From Clostridia bacterium (GTDB lineage Bacteria; Bacillota; Clostridia; Lachnospirales; Bianqueaceae): a DNA stretch of 64,000 nt. Under the pieces are notes generated by a model. That model searched no databases and had not been told where the DNA came from. It saw only the letters and a list, made by a program, of their open reading frames with translations. Location: assembly GCA_900764045.1 (NCBI GenBank), contig CAAFMN010000024.1:236420-300419 (forward strand), read 5' to 3'. Each line of letters begins with the position of its first letter. The first letter of the stretch is position 1. Positions 56,975-64,000 of the stretch are shown in pieces. The position numbers and the translations under genes are program-made.

Positions 56975-58068
56975 ATACGTTAAAGAAATATACCAAAAGA
57001 AACAATATCCTTCTGATTGCTGTGGGGATCATCGCAATTGTTCTCTGTTTTGTTTTCACGAAATTCGCGGTTTTTGATCTGATTCAGGGACCGCAGACTA
57101 TTGATCTGACCGCGGATCCGTCCCAATATGAAGGCAAATGGGTCAAGCTGGATGTGGATTATATCATTGCTGACTATGTGGAGCATTATACGGAGACGAC
57201 TCGGAAATACGGTGGTACAAGCCGCACTACGGACGGAAACAGTTTTATCTGCTTCTATACGGTTGACGATTATATCCATATGACATCCAATTGGTACTAC
57301 TATAGTCTGTATGTCCCGAAGGGCAAGCAGGATCCGTTTTATCAGCTGATTGACGATACGTTCGAGTATTGGAATGATACGACCGGGACGGTAGCCAAGC
57401 CGGAAGCGATTACGGTGCAGGGAACGTGGGAGAAGCTGGACGGAAAGCTGAAGCAGTATTATCTGGAGACATTGACAGAAGACCTGGGGATGGAAGAGGA
57501 CGAGGACGACATATTCCTGCCCTATACGATCAACACCGATCATATTGGAGGCGTCGAGCCTTTTGATCTGTATCTGGGTATGGGTATCGCTTTGCTTGCG
57601 TTGATCTTTGTGATTGTTGAGATCGTAAAGCTCTGCGGCAATGGATTCTCCAAGCCGATCCGGACCTATTTGCAGGAACATCCAGAATTGGACATTTCTG
57701 CGATCGAGATGGACTTTTCTATGGGACAGCAGATTGGTAAGACCAAGGTTTGGGTAGGAAAACGCTGGACAGTCTATGTGGCAGGTACCAAAGCCAGACT
57801 CTGGGATAATCAGGAGATCGTATGGGCGTACTATTACCGTCAGAGGGGCAGGTCCGGTGTGAGCCAGCTGCGTGCGTTCCCGCTGGAGGGGAAGATGCAG
57901 TGCATCAACCTGAGTGAAAAGGATGCCAAGCAGATCCTTGACATCTACAGCAATGAGCAGCCGCATATGGTTGTCGGGTATTCGGACGAGCTGCAAAAGT
58001 TATATAATAAGGACAGACAGGCCTTCTTGAATCTTAAGTATCATTCGGGTACACAGCAGCAGGCATAA
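56968..58068 (+). CDS. Membrane protein of unknown function with two transmembrane helices
   Basis: A 366-residue protein. Helix 1 is at about 13-31, an extracytoplasmic domain of some 170 residues follows (QTIDLTADPSQYEGKWVKLD onwards, a beta-rich OB-like pattern), helix 2 is at about 203-224, and a C-terminal cytoplasmic domain has two strands with YVAGTKARLWDNQEIVWAYYY. I recognise the layout as a conserved Lachnospiraceae membrane family but cannot name a function. ATG 56968 has CAGGAGAG upstream and overlaps the amidohydrolase stop. The transcript ends at a long hairpin. Confidence 0.75.
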   Translation: MLNTLKKYTKRNNILLIAVGIIAIVLCFVFTKFAVFDLIQGPQTIDLTADPSQYEGKWVKLDVDYIIADYVEHYTETTRKYGGTSRTTDGNSFICFYTVDDYIHMTSNWYYYSLYVPKGKQDPFYQLIDDTFEYWNDTTGTVAKPEAITVQGTWEKLDGKLKQYYLETLTEDLGMEEDEDDIFLPYTINTDHIGGVEPFDLYLGMGIALLALIFVIVEIVKLCGNGFSKPIRTYLQEHPELDISAIEMDFSMGQQIGKTKVWVGKRWTVYVAGTKARLWDNQEIVWAYYYRQRGRSGVSQLRAFPLEGKMQCINLSEKDAKQILDIYSNEQPHMVVGYSDELQKLYNKDRQAFLNLKYHSGTQQQA

Positions 58069-58070
58069 AA

Positions 58071-58114
58071 AAGACGCTTTCTGTAGTAGAGAATCCTACT
58101 ACAGAAAGCGTTTT
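58071..58114 (+). terminator. Bidirectional terminator between the membrane protein and gntR genes
   Basis: ACGCTTTCTGTAGTAG (58074-58089) and CTACTACAGAAAGCGT (58096-58111) pair perfectly over 16 positions, with AAG/TTT extending the ends. It overlaps the stop region of the convergent GntR gene and can stop both. Confidence 0.92.
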
Positions 58115-58748
58115 ATATATTCTGGATCGCGCTTAGGGAGGAGACCAGAGAATGATTCAGGTGCAGAATGACGCTGTCGCGTGTATAGGCTTCATTCTCA
58201 CGGAGCAGCGCGTCGATGATGGCACGGTGCTGCGCCAGACTTTCCGGACGATCCTCCGGGGTTTTTAGATCCGCGTACATAGCCAGGCGGATCTGCTGTA
58301 CCATAAGCGTATGGTACATATCCATCAGAATATCATTCTGGGTGATGGAGATCAGATAGGTATGGAACTGTGCGTCCAGTTCAAAATGTGTTAGCGGATC
58401 ATCATTCAAGCTGTTTTCAAAACGGACCTGATAGTCCAGAAGGGTACTTTTGGCATACAGGCTCAGGTAAGAGGTCATAACAGTCGGCTCTAAAAGCTTG
58501 CGGGCCTGATACAGATCCGAGATGTTCTTTTTGGTAAAAGGAGAGACGCGCATTCCCTTTCGGGGAAAGATTTCGATCAGCCCTTCTTTTTGCAGACGGA
58601 GCAGGGCTTCACGTACAGGGGTACGTCCCATTCCTGTTTCCTCCAGAAGAAATTTTTCATTTAGAGGCTCTCCCGGCATATAACGGCAGGCAACGATCTT
58701 GTGATAGAGCAGATCATAGGCTTGATTGGCAATAGCTGTTTGAGGCAT
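58113..58748 (-). CDS. GntR-family regulator, FCD (FadR) subgroup
   Basis: A 211-residue regulator. The N-terminal winged helix has QAYDLLYHKIVACRYMPGEP, LLEETGMGRTPVREALLRLQ and EGLIEIFPRKGMRV, the GntR signature. The C-terminal FCD ligand domain has the metal-binding pattern (LEPTVMTSY, ELDAQFHTYL, QHRAIIDALL). FCD regulators usually sense a sugar acid and repress its catabolic genes. It is divergent from the uronate operon, whose promoter region contains a perfect 14-base palindrome, so it is very likely its repressor. GGGAGAG lies before the ATG. Confidence 0.88.
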   Translation of the reverse strand: MPQTAIANQAYDLLYHKIVACRYMPGEPLNEKFLLEETGMGRTPVREALLRLQKEGLIEIFPRKGMRVSPFTKKNISDLYQARKLLEPTVMTSYLSLYAKSTLLDYQVRFENSLNDDPLTHFELDAQFHTYLISITQNDILMDMYHTLMVQQIRLAMYADLKTPEDRPESLAQHRAIIDALLRENEAYTRDSVILHLNHSLVSSLSAIQNI

Positions 58749-58776
58749 AATATTCTCTCCCTTCGTATGTTCTTTT

Positions 58777-58805
58777 ATCATACACAAAAACGGAAAAAAT
58801 ATCAA
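58777..58805 (-). promoter_or_regulatory. Sigma-A promoter of gntR
   Basis: On the minus strand TTGATA (58805-58800) and TATGAT (58782-58777) with a 17-base spacer, 29 bases before the ATG. Confidence 0.6.
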
Positions 58806-58823
58806 GAGTTATTTTTTTTGGAC

Positions 58824-58852
58824 TTGAAATATAATACAAGATATGATATGAT
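58824..58852 (+). promoter_or_regulatory. Sigma-A promoter of the hexuronate operon
   Basis: TTGAAA (58824-58829) and TATGAT (58847-58852) with a 17-base spacer; an alternative pair TTGGAC/TATGAT sits 5-6 bases earlier. The palindrome at 58856-58869 covers the expected start point. Confidence 0.58.
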
Positions 58853-58855
58853 GTG

Positions 58856-58869
58856 CGTGATATATCACG
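58856..58869 (+). promoter_or_regulatory. Palindromic operator, probable GntR/FCD binding site
   Basis: CGTGATATATCACG is a perfect 14-base palindrome at the expected transcription start of the uronate operon, 20 bases before the first ATG. Position and symmetry suit a repressor site for the divergent FCD-type regulator; binding is not shown. Confidence 0.62.
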
Positions 58870-58888
58870 TGACGAAAGGAGACAGAAG

Positions 58889-60013
58889 ATGATCATAACA
58901 AGATTTGAAACCTGGTGGGTAGAGAGGGATCAGTGTCTTTTTGATGAAAAGCGTCAAGGCGGGGCCAAGATGGGATGGGATGTGATCGCCATCCGGCTTA
59001 TGACGGACACAGGAATTGAGGGGCTGGCTACCTGTATGGCGGCCAGAAGCGGCGGTGTCAGCGAAAATTATCTGCATGACAGTATCGCACCGGTGGTACT
59101 GGGCCGGGATCCCCATGATCATGAAGCGATCTTCCACGATCTGTGGAATGTGGATCGTCATGAGGCATTTTTCCCGGTATTTCTGCCGGGACCTGTGGAT
59201 GTGGCGTTATGGGATATCTGCGCCAAAGCAGCTGGTTTGCCCTTATACAAGTATATCGGCGCATACCGCACCAGTCTTCCGGTATATGCGAGCGGAAGTT
59301 TTCACGGAACCGTAGAAGAGTATGTACAGGAAGCGCTATATTATAAAGAACGAGGGATCCGCGGCTATAAGGCCCATCCATCCGGTCCGGTAGAGTTTGA
59401 TATGCAGGTGCATCAGGCGGTGCGTGATGCAGTCGGTCCGGAGTATCTTCTGATGAGCGACCCGGTAGGAGAATATACGATGGGAGACGCGGTCCGTGTC
59501 GGCCGGCAGCTGGAGCGGCTGGGCTACAAATGGTTCGAGGAGCCCTTCCGGGATTTTGAACTTTATAAATATCAGGAGTTGTGCCGTACATTGGATATTC
59601 CGATCGCGGGGACGGAGACGACCAGAGGATGCCATTGGGGTGTGGCACAGGTGATCGCCCAGCATGCGGCGGACATTGTGAGAGCGGATGTGAGCTGGAA
59701 GGACGGTGTTACAGGAACGCTTAAGATCGCGCATCTGGCGGAGGCTTTCGGGATGAACTGCGAGATTCACACGACGACGATGAATTATATGGATCTGGTC
59801 AATGTCCATGTGAGTTGCGCGATCCGCAACTGTGAATATTTTGAATACTTTGTGCCGGAAGATTCGTACCGTCTTCCGATGAAGGGGGATCTGCCCATTC
59901 AGGACGGTATCATTACCGTGCCGGAAGCACCGGGTGTCGGAGCGGATCTTGATTGGGAGCTGATCGGCAGAAGCTGCAAGAGCTATCGCGTACAGGAATG
60001 GGGAGGACATTGA
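58889..60013 (+). CDS. Enolase-superfamily acid-sugar dehydratase (mandelate racemase group)
   Basis: A 374-residue enolase-superfamily protein. The barrel carries a K-x-H motif (Lys161, His163 in GYKAHP), metal ligands Asp191 (MSDPVGE), Glu217 (FEEPF) and Glu243 (GTETTRG), and catalytic His294 (EIHTTTM) with a following FEYF, the mandelate-racemase-type layout. The family dehydrates sugar acids such as mannonate, galactonate, rhamnonate or galactarate. Its place before an SDR and UxaC suggests D-mannonate or a related uronate-derived acid, but the substrate is inferred. ATG 58889 has AAAGGAGA upstream. Confidence 0.85.
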   Translation: MIITRFETWWVERDQCLFDEKRQGGAKMGWDVIAIRLMTDTGIEGLATCMAARSGGVSENYLHDSIAPVVLGRDPHDHEAIFHDLWNVDRHEAFFPVFLPGPVDVALWDICAKAAGLPLYKYIGAYRTSLPVYASGSFHGTVEEYVQEALYYKERGIRGYKAHPSGPVEFDMQVHQAVRDAVGPEYLLMSDPVGEYTMGDAVRVGRQLERLGYKWFEEPFRDFELYKYQELCRTLDIPIAGTETTRGCHWGVAQVIAQHAADIVRADVSWKDGVTGTLKIAHLAEAFGMNCEIHTTTMNYMDLVNVHVSCAIRNCEYFEYFVPEDSYRLPMKGDLPIQDGIITVPEAPGVGADLDWELIGRSCKSYRVQEWGGH

Positions 60014-60014
60014 G

Positions 60015-60761
60015 ATGGACAGAGAACTGACAGGAAGGCAAGGCATTATTACCGGCGGCAGCAGTGGAATCGGTTACGCAATGGCTAATGAGCTGGCGGA
60101 CGCCGGAGCGATTGTCTATGTGATTAGCCGTTCCGGACATGTTAAGGACGGTTTGCCGGAGAGTCATGAAGGTGTGATTCATCTGAAGGGCGATGTTACC
60201 AACCGGAAGGAGATGCAGGAAAGGATCGATGAGATCGCTTCCAAAGGCGGGTTGGATTTTCTGATCAATAATGCGGGGGCGACACATAAATGCCGCGCGG
60301 AGAATTTCCCGATGGAAGAGTTTGAGCGCATTCTGCGTGTCAATGTAACCGGAATCTTTTCCATGTGTCAGTTGTGTTTTCCATATCTGAAGGCAAGTCC
60401 GCACAAGGGACGCATTATCAACATCAGCAGCATGTCCGCGCATCTGGGCTTTACTGAGGTGGCGCCCTATTGCACCAGCAAGGCGGCTGTATGCGGGATG
60501 ACACGGGCATTGGCAGTGGAATGGGCCAATGATAATATCTGCGTGAACAGTATCGCGCCCGGCTGGTTCCCCAGCGAGATGTTCCAAAGCGTGCTTACGC
60601 CGGAGCGAAAAGCGGCGATTTTGGCCAGAATGCCGGTTCATGCGTTCGGAGATCCTAAGGATCTGGGAAAGCTTGCGAGATTCCTGATCGGGGATGGGGC
60701 TTCTTATATGACAGGACAGGATATCGCGATGGATGGCGGGGCATTGGCCTACGGTTATTGA
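60015..60761 (+). CDS. SDR-family oxidoreductase (sugar-acid reductase, fructuronate reductase or KduD-like)
   Basis: A 248-residue short-chain dehydrogenase. The nucleotide motif is TGGSSGIG (residues 13-20), NNAG is at 85-88, and the catalytic Ser139, Tyr152 and Lys156 (ISSMSAH, PYCTSKAA) are present. It is one base after the dehydratase gene and 13 bases before uxaC. In some Firmicutes an SDR replaces UxuB in reducing fructuronate to mannonate, and that would link UxaC to the dehydratase. KduD-type or gluconate 5-dehydrogenase activity is the alternative. Confidence 0.85.
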   Translation: MDRELTGRQGIITGGSSGIGYAMANELADAGAIVYVISRSGHVKDGLPESHEGVIHLKGDVTNRKEMQERIDEIASKGGLDFLINNAGATHKCRAENFPMEEFERILRVNVTGIFSMCQLCFPYLKASPHKGRIINISSMSAHLGFTEVAPYCTSKAAVCGMTRALAVEWANDNICVNSIAPGWFPSEMFQSVLTPERKAAILARMPVHAFGDPKDLGKLARFLIGDGASYMTGQDIAMDGGALAYGY

Positions 60762-60774
60762 GGAGGAGAAGAAA

Positions 60775-62169
60775 ATGGGACGTTTCAGTGAAGAATTATT
60801 TCTGACCAATCAGACGGGCCGCCGTTTGTATCACACATATACCGAGAATCTGCCGATTATCGATTATCATTGCCATCTGCTCCCGCAGGAGATTTACGAG
60901 AATCGGGAATTTGAGGATCTGGGAGAGATGTGGCTCAAAGGAGATCATTACAAATGGAGAGCCATGCGTACTTTTGGAATCGATGAAAAGTTCATCACCG
61001 GAGATGCCAGCTATTATGAAAAATTCCTGGCGTTTGCCGAGATTCTGCCGGAGCTGATCGGGAATCCGATCTATATCTGGTGCGCCCTGGAACTGAAACG
61101 GTATTTTGATATTGACGAACCGCTCAGCTCCCGAAACGCGCAGGAGATCTATGACCGTACCAAGGCACTGATCCGTGAGAAGCATATGACGAGACGCTGG
61201 TGTATGGAAAAGAGCAATGTGGAACTGGTCTCCACGACAGAGGATCCGACGGACACGTTGGAATATCACTTCAAGATGCAAAAGCAGGGGTATAAGACGC
61301 GCGTGATCTCCGCGTTCCGTCCGGACAACGCGATGTTTATCAGCCGGAAGAGTTTTGGAGCATATATGCATAAGTTGTCTGAAGCAGCTGGAAGGCCTGT
61401 GGAAAGCTTTATGCAGATGTTGGAGGCGCTTGCGGCGAGACTGGATTATTTCCGCATGGTGGGGACAACGGTGTCGGACGACGGGATTCCTAAGCTGGTC
61501 TGGGAAGAATATACAGAGAAAGAGATCGAGAGTATCTGGCAGAAGGCTGTCCGCGGAGAGGCAATCAGTGAGAGAGAAGAGAATCAATATATCAGTGCGT
61601 TCCTGTTTCATATGGGACAGCTCTACCATGATCATGGCTTTATCATGCAGCTCCATATCGGAACCTATCTGGACTGCAATCGGACGGGCGTCCGTGAAGT
61701 AGGACAGTCCTGCGGATTTGACTGTACGGATGATTCGACATCCATTCTCAGTGTCGGAGAACTGCTGAACCGTCTGAAAGAAGCGGACCACCTGCCTAAG
61801 ACAATTCTCTATCCTTTGGATGGCGCCAAGCAGGAGACATTTGCCATTCTGGCCGCCGGATTCTGTGAGGGAGGCACCAGAGCCAAAGTGCAATTGGGTG
61901 CGCCCTGGTGGTTCAATGATCACGCATATGGATTGGAACGGCAATTCTATGCGGCCGGGAGCTTGTATCCCATCGGTCTCTCCGTCGGAATGCTGACAGA
62001 CAGCCGGAGTTTTATCTCCTATCCGCGGCATGAGCTGTACCGCCGTGTATTGTGTAATTATTTCGGAGAGCTGATCGAACGCGGAGAATACTTCGGAGAA
62101 GAGGAAGACTTGCGGAAAGTGATCGAAAACATCTGCTATCGGAATGTAAAAGAATTTTTCGGATTTTAA
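60775..62169 (+). CDS. uxaC: Glucuronate/galacturonate isomerase
   Basis: A 464-residue uronate isomerase of the amidohydrolase superfamily that converts D-glucuronate to D-fructuronate and D-galacturonate to D-tagaturonate. PIIDYHCHLLPQEI has the metal-binding histidines. WCMEKSNVELVSTTEDPTDT, LDYFRMVGTTVSDDG and MQLHIGTYLDCNRT follow in the family order, and the C-terminus has SYPRHELYRRVLCN. ATG 60775 lies after GAGGAGGAG. It fixes the operon's role as hexuronate use. Confidence 0.95.
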   Translation: MGRFSEELFLTNQTGRRLYHTYTENLPIIDYHCHLLPQEIYENREFEDLGEMWLKGDHYKWRAMRTFGIDEKFITGDASYYEKFLAFAEILPELIGNPIYIWCALELKRYFDIDEPLSSRNAQEIYDRTKALIREKHMTRRWCMEKSNVELVSTTEDPTDTLEYHFKMQKQGYKTRVISAFRPDNAMFISRKSFGAYMHKLSEAAGRPVESFMQMLEALAARLDYFRMVGTTVSDDGIPKLVWEEYTEKEIESIWQKAVRGEAISEREENQYISAFLFHMGQLYHDHGFIMQLHIGTYLDCNRTGVREVGQSCGFDCTDDSTSILSVGELLNRLKEADHLPKTILYPLDGAKQETFAILAAGFCEGGTRAKVQLGAPWWFNDHAYGLERQFYAAGSLYPIGLSVGMLTDSRSFISYPRHELYRRVLCNYFGELIERGEYFGEEEDLRKVIENICYRNVKEFFGF

Positions 62170-62192
62170 GAATATATAAGGGGGTAGAAGAG

Positions 62193-63527
62193 ATGAATCT
62201 GGATTTTCAAAAATACGCGGACGGCAAAACCTTGTGTACGGCTTTTCTTCAGGAGGCGATCGATGCTGTACCTGCGGGAGGCAAGCTTACCATCCCGGCA
62301 GGTAGGTATCTGACAGGATCTTTGTTCCTGCATTCAGATATGACCCTGGAGATTGCGGAAGGCGCGGTCATCCTGGGAGTGGTTGATGAGAAGGCGTATC
62401 CGCCGCTTCCGTCGAGAGTAGCCGGGATTGAACTGACCTATTGGCCTGCTGGACTGATTAACGCACAGAACTGTGAAAACCTTACAATCTGTGGTAAGGG
62501 GTTGGTAGATGGTCAGGGAGAATACTGGTGGTATAAGTTCTGGGGAACCCCGGAGGAGAATCATCTGGGCGGAATGATCCGGGAATACCCGGACAATCTG
62601 CGCTGGGCCGTGGACTATGATTGCTTTCGGCCGCAGAATTTCCTATTGGGAAACTGCAGGAATCTTGTGATTCGCGACCTGCACTGCGAGCGTTCCGGTT
62701 TTTGGAATCTGCATGTATATTATAGTGAAAATGTCCGGATCGAGAACGTAACGATTGCCAAAAACCTGGGACCGAGTACGGACGGCATCGACATTGATTC
62801 CTGCAACAATGTCGTGGTCCGCGGCTGCCATATCAGCTGTCATGATGACGGAATCGTTCTGAAGTCCGGCAGAGATGCCGATGGCTTGCGGGTGAACCGT
62901 CCCTGTACCAATGTCGAGATCTATGACTGCCATCTGATGGCGCCGAGTGAGGGAATCACATTGGGATCGGATATGTCAGGCGGAATCAGTGACGTGTATA
63001 TTCACGACTGTACCTTTGACGGCGCAAGAAATGGTTTCCGGATCAAATCCGCCAGAACGAGAGGCGGCGTGATCGAACGGATCCGGGTGGCAAATCTGAA
63101 GATGCGGGATGTCCGCTATGCATTCAGTTTTCAGCTAAACTGGTTCCCGGAATTCAGCTACTGCAAGATTCCGGAGGACTATACCGGAGAGATTCCGGAG
63201 CATTGGAGAATTCTCAGCCAGTATGTGCCGCCGGAAAAAGGACTGCCTACCTTGCGAGATCTGACAATCGAGAATGTGACGGCGGTTGTAGATGAGGAGT
63301 ACGAGAAGATGATTCTGAGCTTTCTGCCGCCGGAACAGCTGCAGGTAACGGATACCTCCAGATACATCAAGGAGCTGCCGCTGTTGTTTGATATCGGGAC
63401 AGATCCGGCACGGCCGATCGAGAATCTGACCTTCCGCAATATGAATCTTTCCAGTAAGACCTTCGGACAGATTCAGAGTGTCCGCAATCTGGTGCTCGAT
63501 CAGATTACGATTACCGCGTGTGAATAA
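62193..63527 (+). CDS. Polygalacturonase-like glycoside hydrolase (GH28), cytoplasmic
   Basis: A 444-residue right-handed beta-helix enzyme without signal peptide. STDGIDIDSC gives the N/TDG motif, SCHDDGIVLKSG the catalytic Asp pair, and NGFRIKSARTRGG the RIK motif. The usual GHG segment reads SEGITLGSDMSGG, so the histidine is replaced. This pattern fits exo-acting GH28 enzymes on galacturonides or rhamnogalacturonan fragments. It is the last gene of the uronate operon, 23 bases after uxaC, and would feed it free uronate. There is no transporter in the operon. Confidence 0.85.
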   Translation: MNLDFQKYADGKTLCTAFLQEAIDAVPAGGKLTIPAGRYLTGSLFLHSDMTLEIAEGAVILGVVDEKAYPPLPSRVAGIELTYWPAGLINAQNCENLTICGKGLVDGQGEYWWYKFWGTPEENHLGGMIREYPDNLRWAVDYDCFRPQNFLLGNCRNLVIRDLHCERSGFWNLHVYYSENVRIENVTIAKNLGPSTDGIDIDSCNNVVVRGCHISCHDDGIVLKSGRDADGLRVNRPCTNVEIYDCHLMAPSEGITLGSDMSGGISDVYIHDCTFDGARNGFRIKSARTRGGVIERIRVANLKMRDVRYAFSFQLNWFPEFSYCKIPEDYTGEIPEHWRILSQYVPPEKGLPTLRDLTIENVTAVVDEEYEKMILSFLPPEQLQVTDTSRYIKELPLLFDIGTDPARPIENLTFRNMNLSSKTFGQIQSVRNLVLDQITITACE

Positions 63528-63617
63528 GAAGAAAAAGGACCCTATATGCCGTGTGCCGATAAGACAGTAATTTGAGAAAACTACAAAATCGGCATCTGCC
63601 AAGCAGGATTGGACAAC

Positions 63618-63661
63618 AAAACAGGCGGCACTCAGCTTCGGTTGGGTGCTGCCTGTTTTTG
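63618..63661 (+). terminator. Terminator of the hexuronate operon
   Basis: Bases 63618-63633 pair with 63644-63659 (core ACAGGCGGCAC with GTGCTGCCTGT, including a G-U) around an AGCTTCGGTT loop, ending in TTTTT. Confidence 0.85.
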
Positions 63662-63944
63662 TACAGCTAAGGGTTGAAAATCGCCTATTTTCTGTTCTGT
63701 ACGGTAAGGATAGTGAAAAGGGTGAAATAGTTGTCGCCTCTGTGCGGTTCTTTTGTGAAACAGCGAATCGCTGCATAGCGGATACCGTTCGCTGGGGAGT
63801 GCGTATATTTGCGGTCAAGCAAAAACCCGTAAAGTCGATAGATAGGTATTTCGATGCAGAGTATGATTGACACTGTAAGAATCGAAAAATCAGATTTTAG
63901 CACAAAATAATATTGCTAAATGGCGATAACTTCCGTCGCGCCTA

Positions 63945-63974
63945 TTGAAAATAGAATGATTGCTGTGTTATACT
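63945..63974 (+). promoter_or_regulatory. Promoter at the right edge, followed by a palindrome
   Basis: TTGAAA (63945-63950) and TATACT (63969-63974) lie 18 bases apart. GTGTGTACACAC (63975-63986), a perfect 12-base palindrome, follows at once and covers the start point, as a repressor site would. The gene it drives lies beyond the window. Confidence 0.55.
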
Positions 63975-64000
63975 GTGTGTACACACGAACGAGTGGGCAC

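Larger units (their letters stand above)
63528..64000 (+). other. Downstream region without a clear gene; possible accessory-element edge
   Basis: No gene could be supported in these 473 bases. It holds a 7-base inverted repeat (TGCCGAT 63554-63560, ATCGGCA 63588-63594), the terminator of the uronate operon, and a short open frame (63646-63870) with RFFCETANRCIADTVRWGVR and KSIDRYFDAEYD. That frame has no good ribosome-binding site. The last 60 bases hold a promoter over a palindrome. Composition from about 63660 is more AT-rich than the operon. A mobile or phage-derived element may start here, but nothing visible proves it. Confidence 0.4.

Noticed and set aside
63646..63870. A 74-codon plus-strand frame ending in RYFDAEYD
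   Set aside because: No ribosome-binding site or recognised domain, and it begins next to the operon terminator; kept only as part of the edge region.
1..64000. CRISPR arrays, tRNA/rRNA genes, transposases
   Set aside because: No regularly spaced repeats, cloverleaf-like genes with the conserved TTCGA arm, rRNA sequence or transposase motifs were found on either strand by reading; a computed scan could still find something short.

Overview
The window is a gene-dense stretch of chromosome from an endospore-forming, anaerobic Clostridia, most likely a Lachnospiraceae. The reasons are: sporulation genes (yqfC, yqfD, sigK, an alpha/beta SASP, a BofC-like protein) lie among housekeeping genes; hemZ is the oxygen-independent type; pta-ackA is present; there is a full-length rel; families typical of this group occur (DUF4364, DUF6062, DUF1292, IreB); and Shine-Dalgarno sites are strong with many UUG/GUG starts. 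No rRNA, tRNA, CRISPR array or intact transposase was seen. The genus cannot be named from this.

Layout. 1-5.6 kb: end of proC, a Nudix hydrolase, then yqfC-yqfD-phoH-ybeY-flippase. yqfD carries an in-frame UAA, with its conserved C-terminus still readable beyond it. 5.6-8 kb (minus): a BofC-like gene and an ABC-F ATPase. 8-14 kb: a carbohydrate region with a GH43 enzyme, a cold-shock protein, a membrane-anchored AraC regulator and a sugar-binding lipoprotein without permeases. 14-14.7 kb: wreckage of an arylamine N-acetyltransferase whose two halves point in opposite directions. 14.7-29.6 kb: a phosphatase, a GAF/methionine-sulfoxide-reductase-glutamate racemase fusion, PHP, secDF, recJ, apt, GDPD, rel, dtd, an MBL hydrolase, hemZ, a membrane protein and a SASP. 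29.6-36 kb: tig-clpP-clpX-lon-engB, a protein quality-control block. 36-40 kb: DUF4364, hisS-aspS and an HPr-like protein. 40-48 kb: mtaB-ireB-ruvX-DUF1292-rnj-mltG-methyltransferase-U32-sigK. 48-53 kb: a methyltransferase, a MATE pump, a GH28-type enzyme, a Gfo/Idh oxidoreductase and DUF6062. 53-58 kb: pta-ackA, small membrane proteins and an amidohydrolase. 58-63.5 kb: a hexuronate operon (acid-sugar dehydratase, SDR, UxaC, GH28) facing a divergent GntR regulator. The last 470 bases hold no clear gene and end in a promoter over a palindrome.

The most notable pattern is regulatory. All four places where a sporulation gene begins its own transcript (yqfC, the bofC-like gene, the SASP gene, sigK) have a stem-loop whose 3' arm or nested stem covers the ribosome-binding site. 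A sporulation-type promoter can be drawn so that its start point falls inside the loop. Two of these promoters match sigma-G well and two are weak sigma-E matches. A read-through mRNA from the upstream gene would fold and hide the site; an mRNA made by the sporulation sigma factor would lack the 5' arm and be translated. The hairpins are read directly from the sequence; the mechanism is inference.

Metabolically the window supports pectin/xylan-type sugar use: GH43, two signal-less GH28-fold enzymes, and a hexuronate route that probably runs uronate -> UxaC -> SDR reductase -> dehydratase -> 2-keto-3-deoxygluconate. Acetyl-CoA is converted to acetate and ATP by Pta-AckA. Start sites were chosen by Shine-Dalgarno spacing, promoter position and family alignment from memory; no database search was possible.
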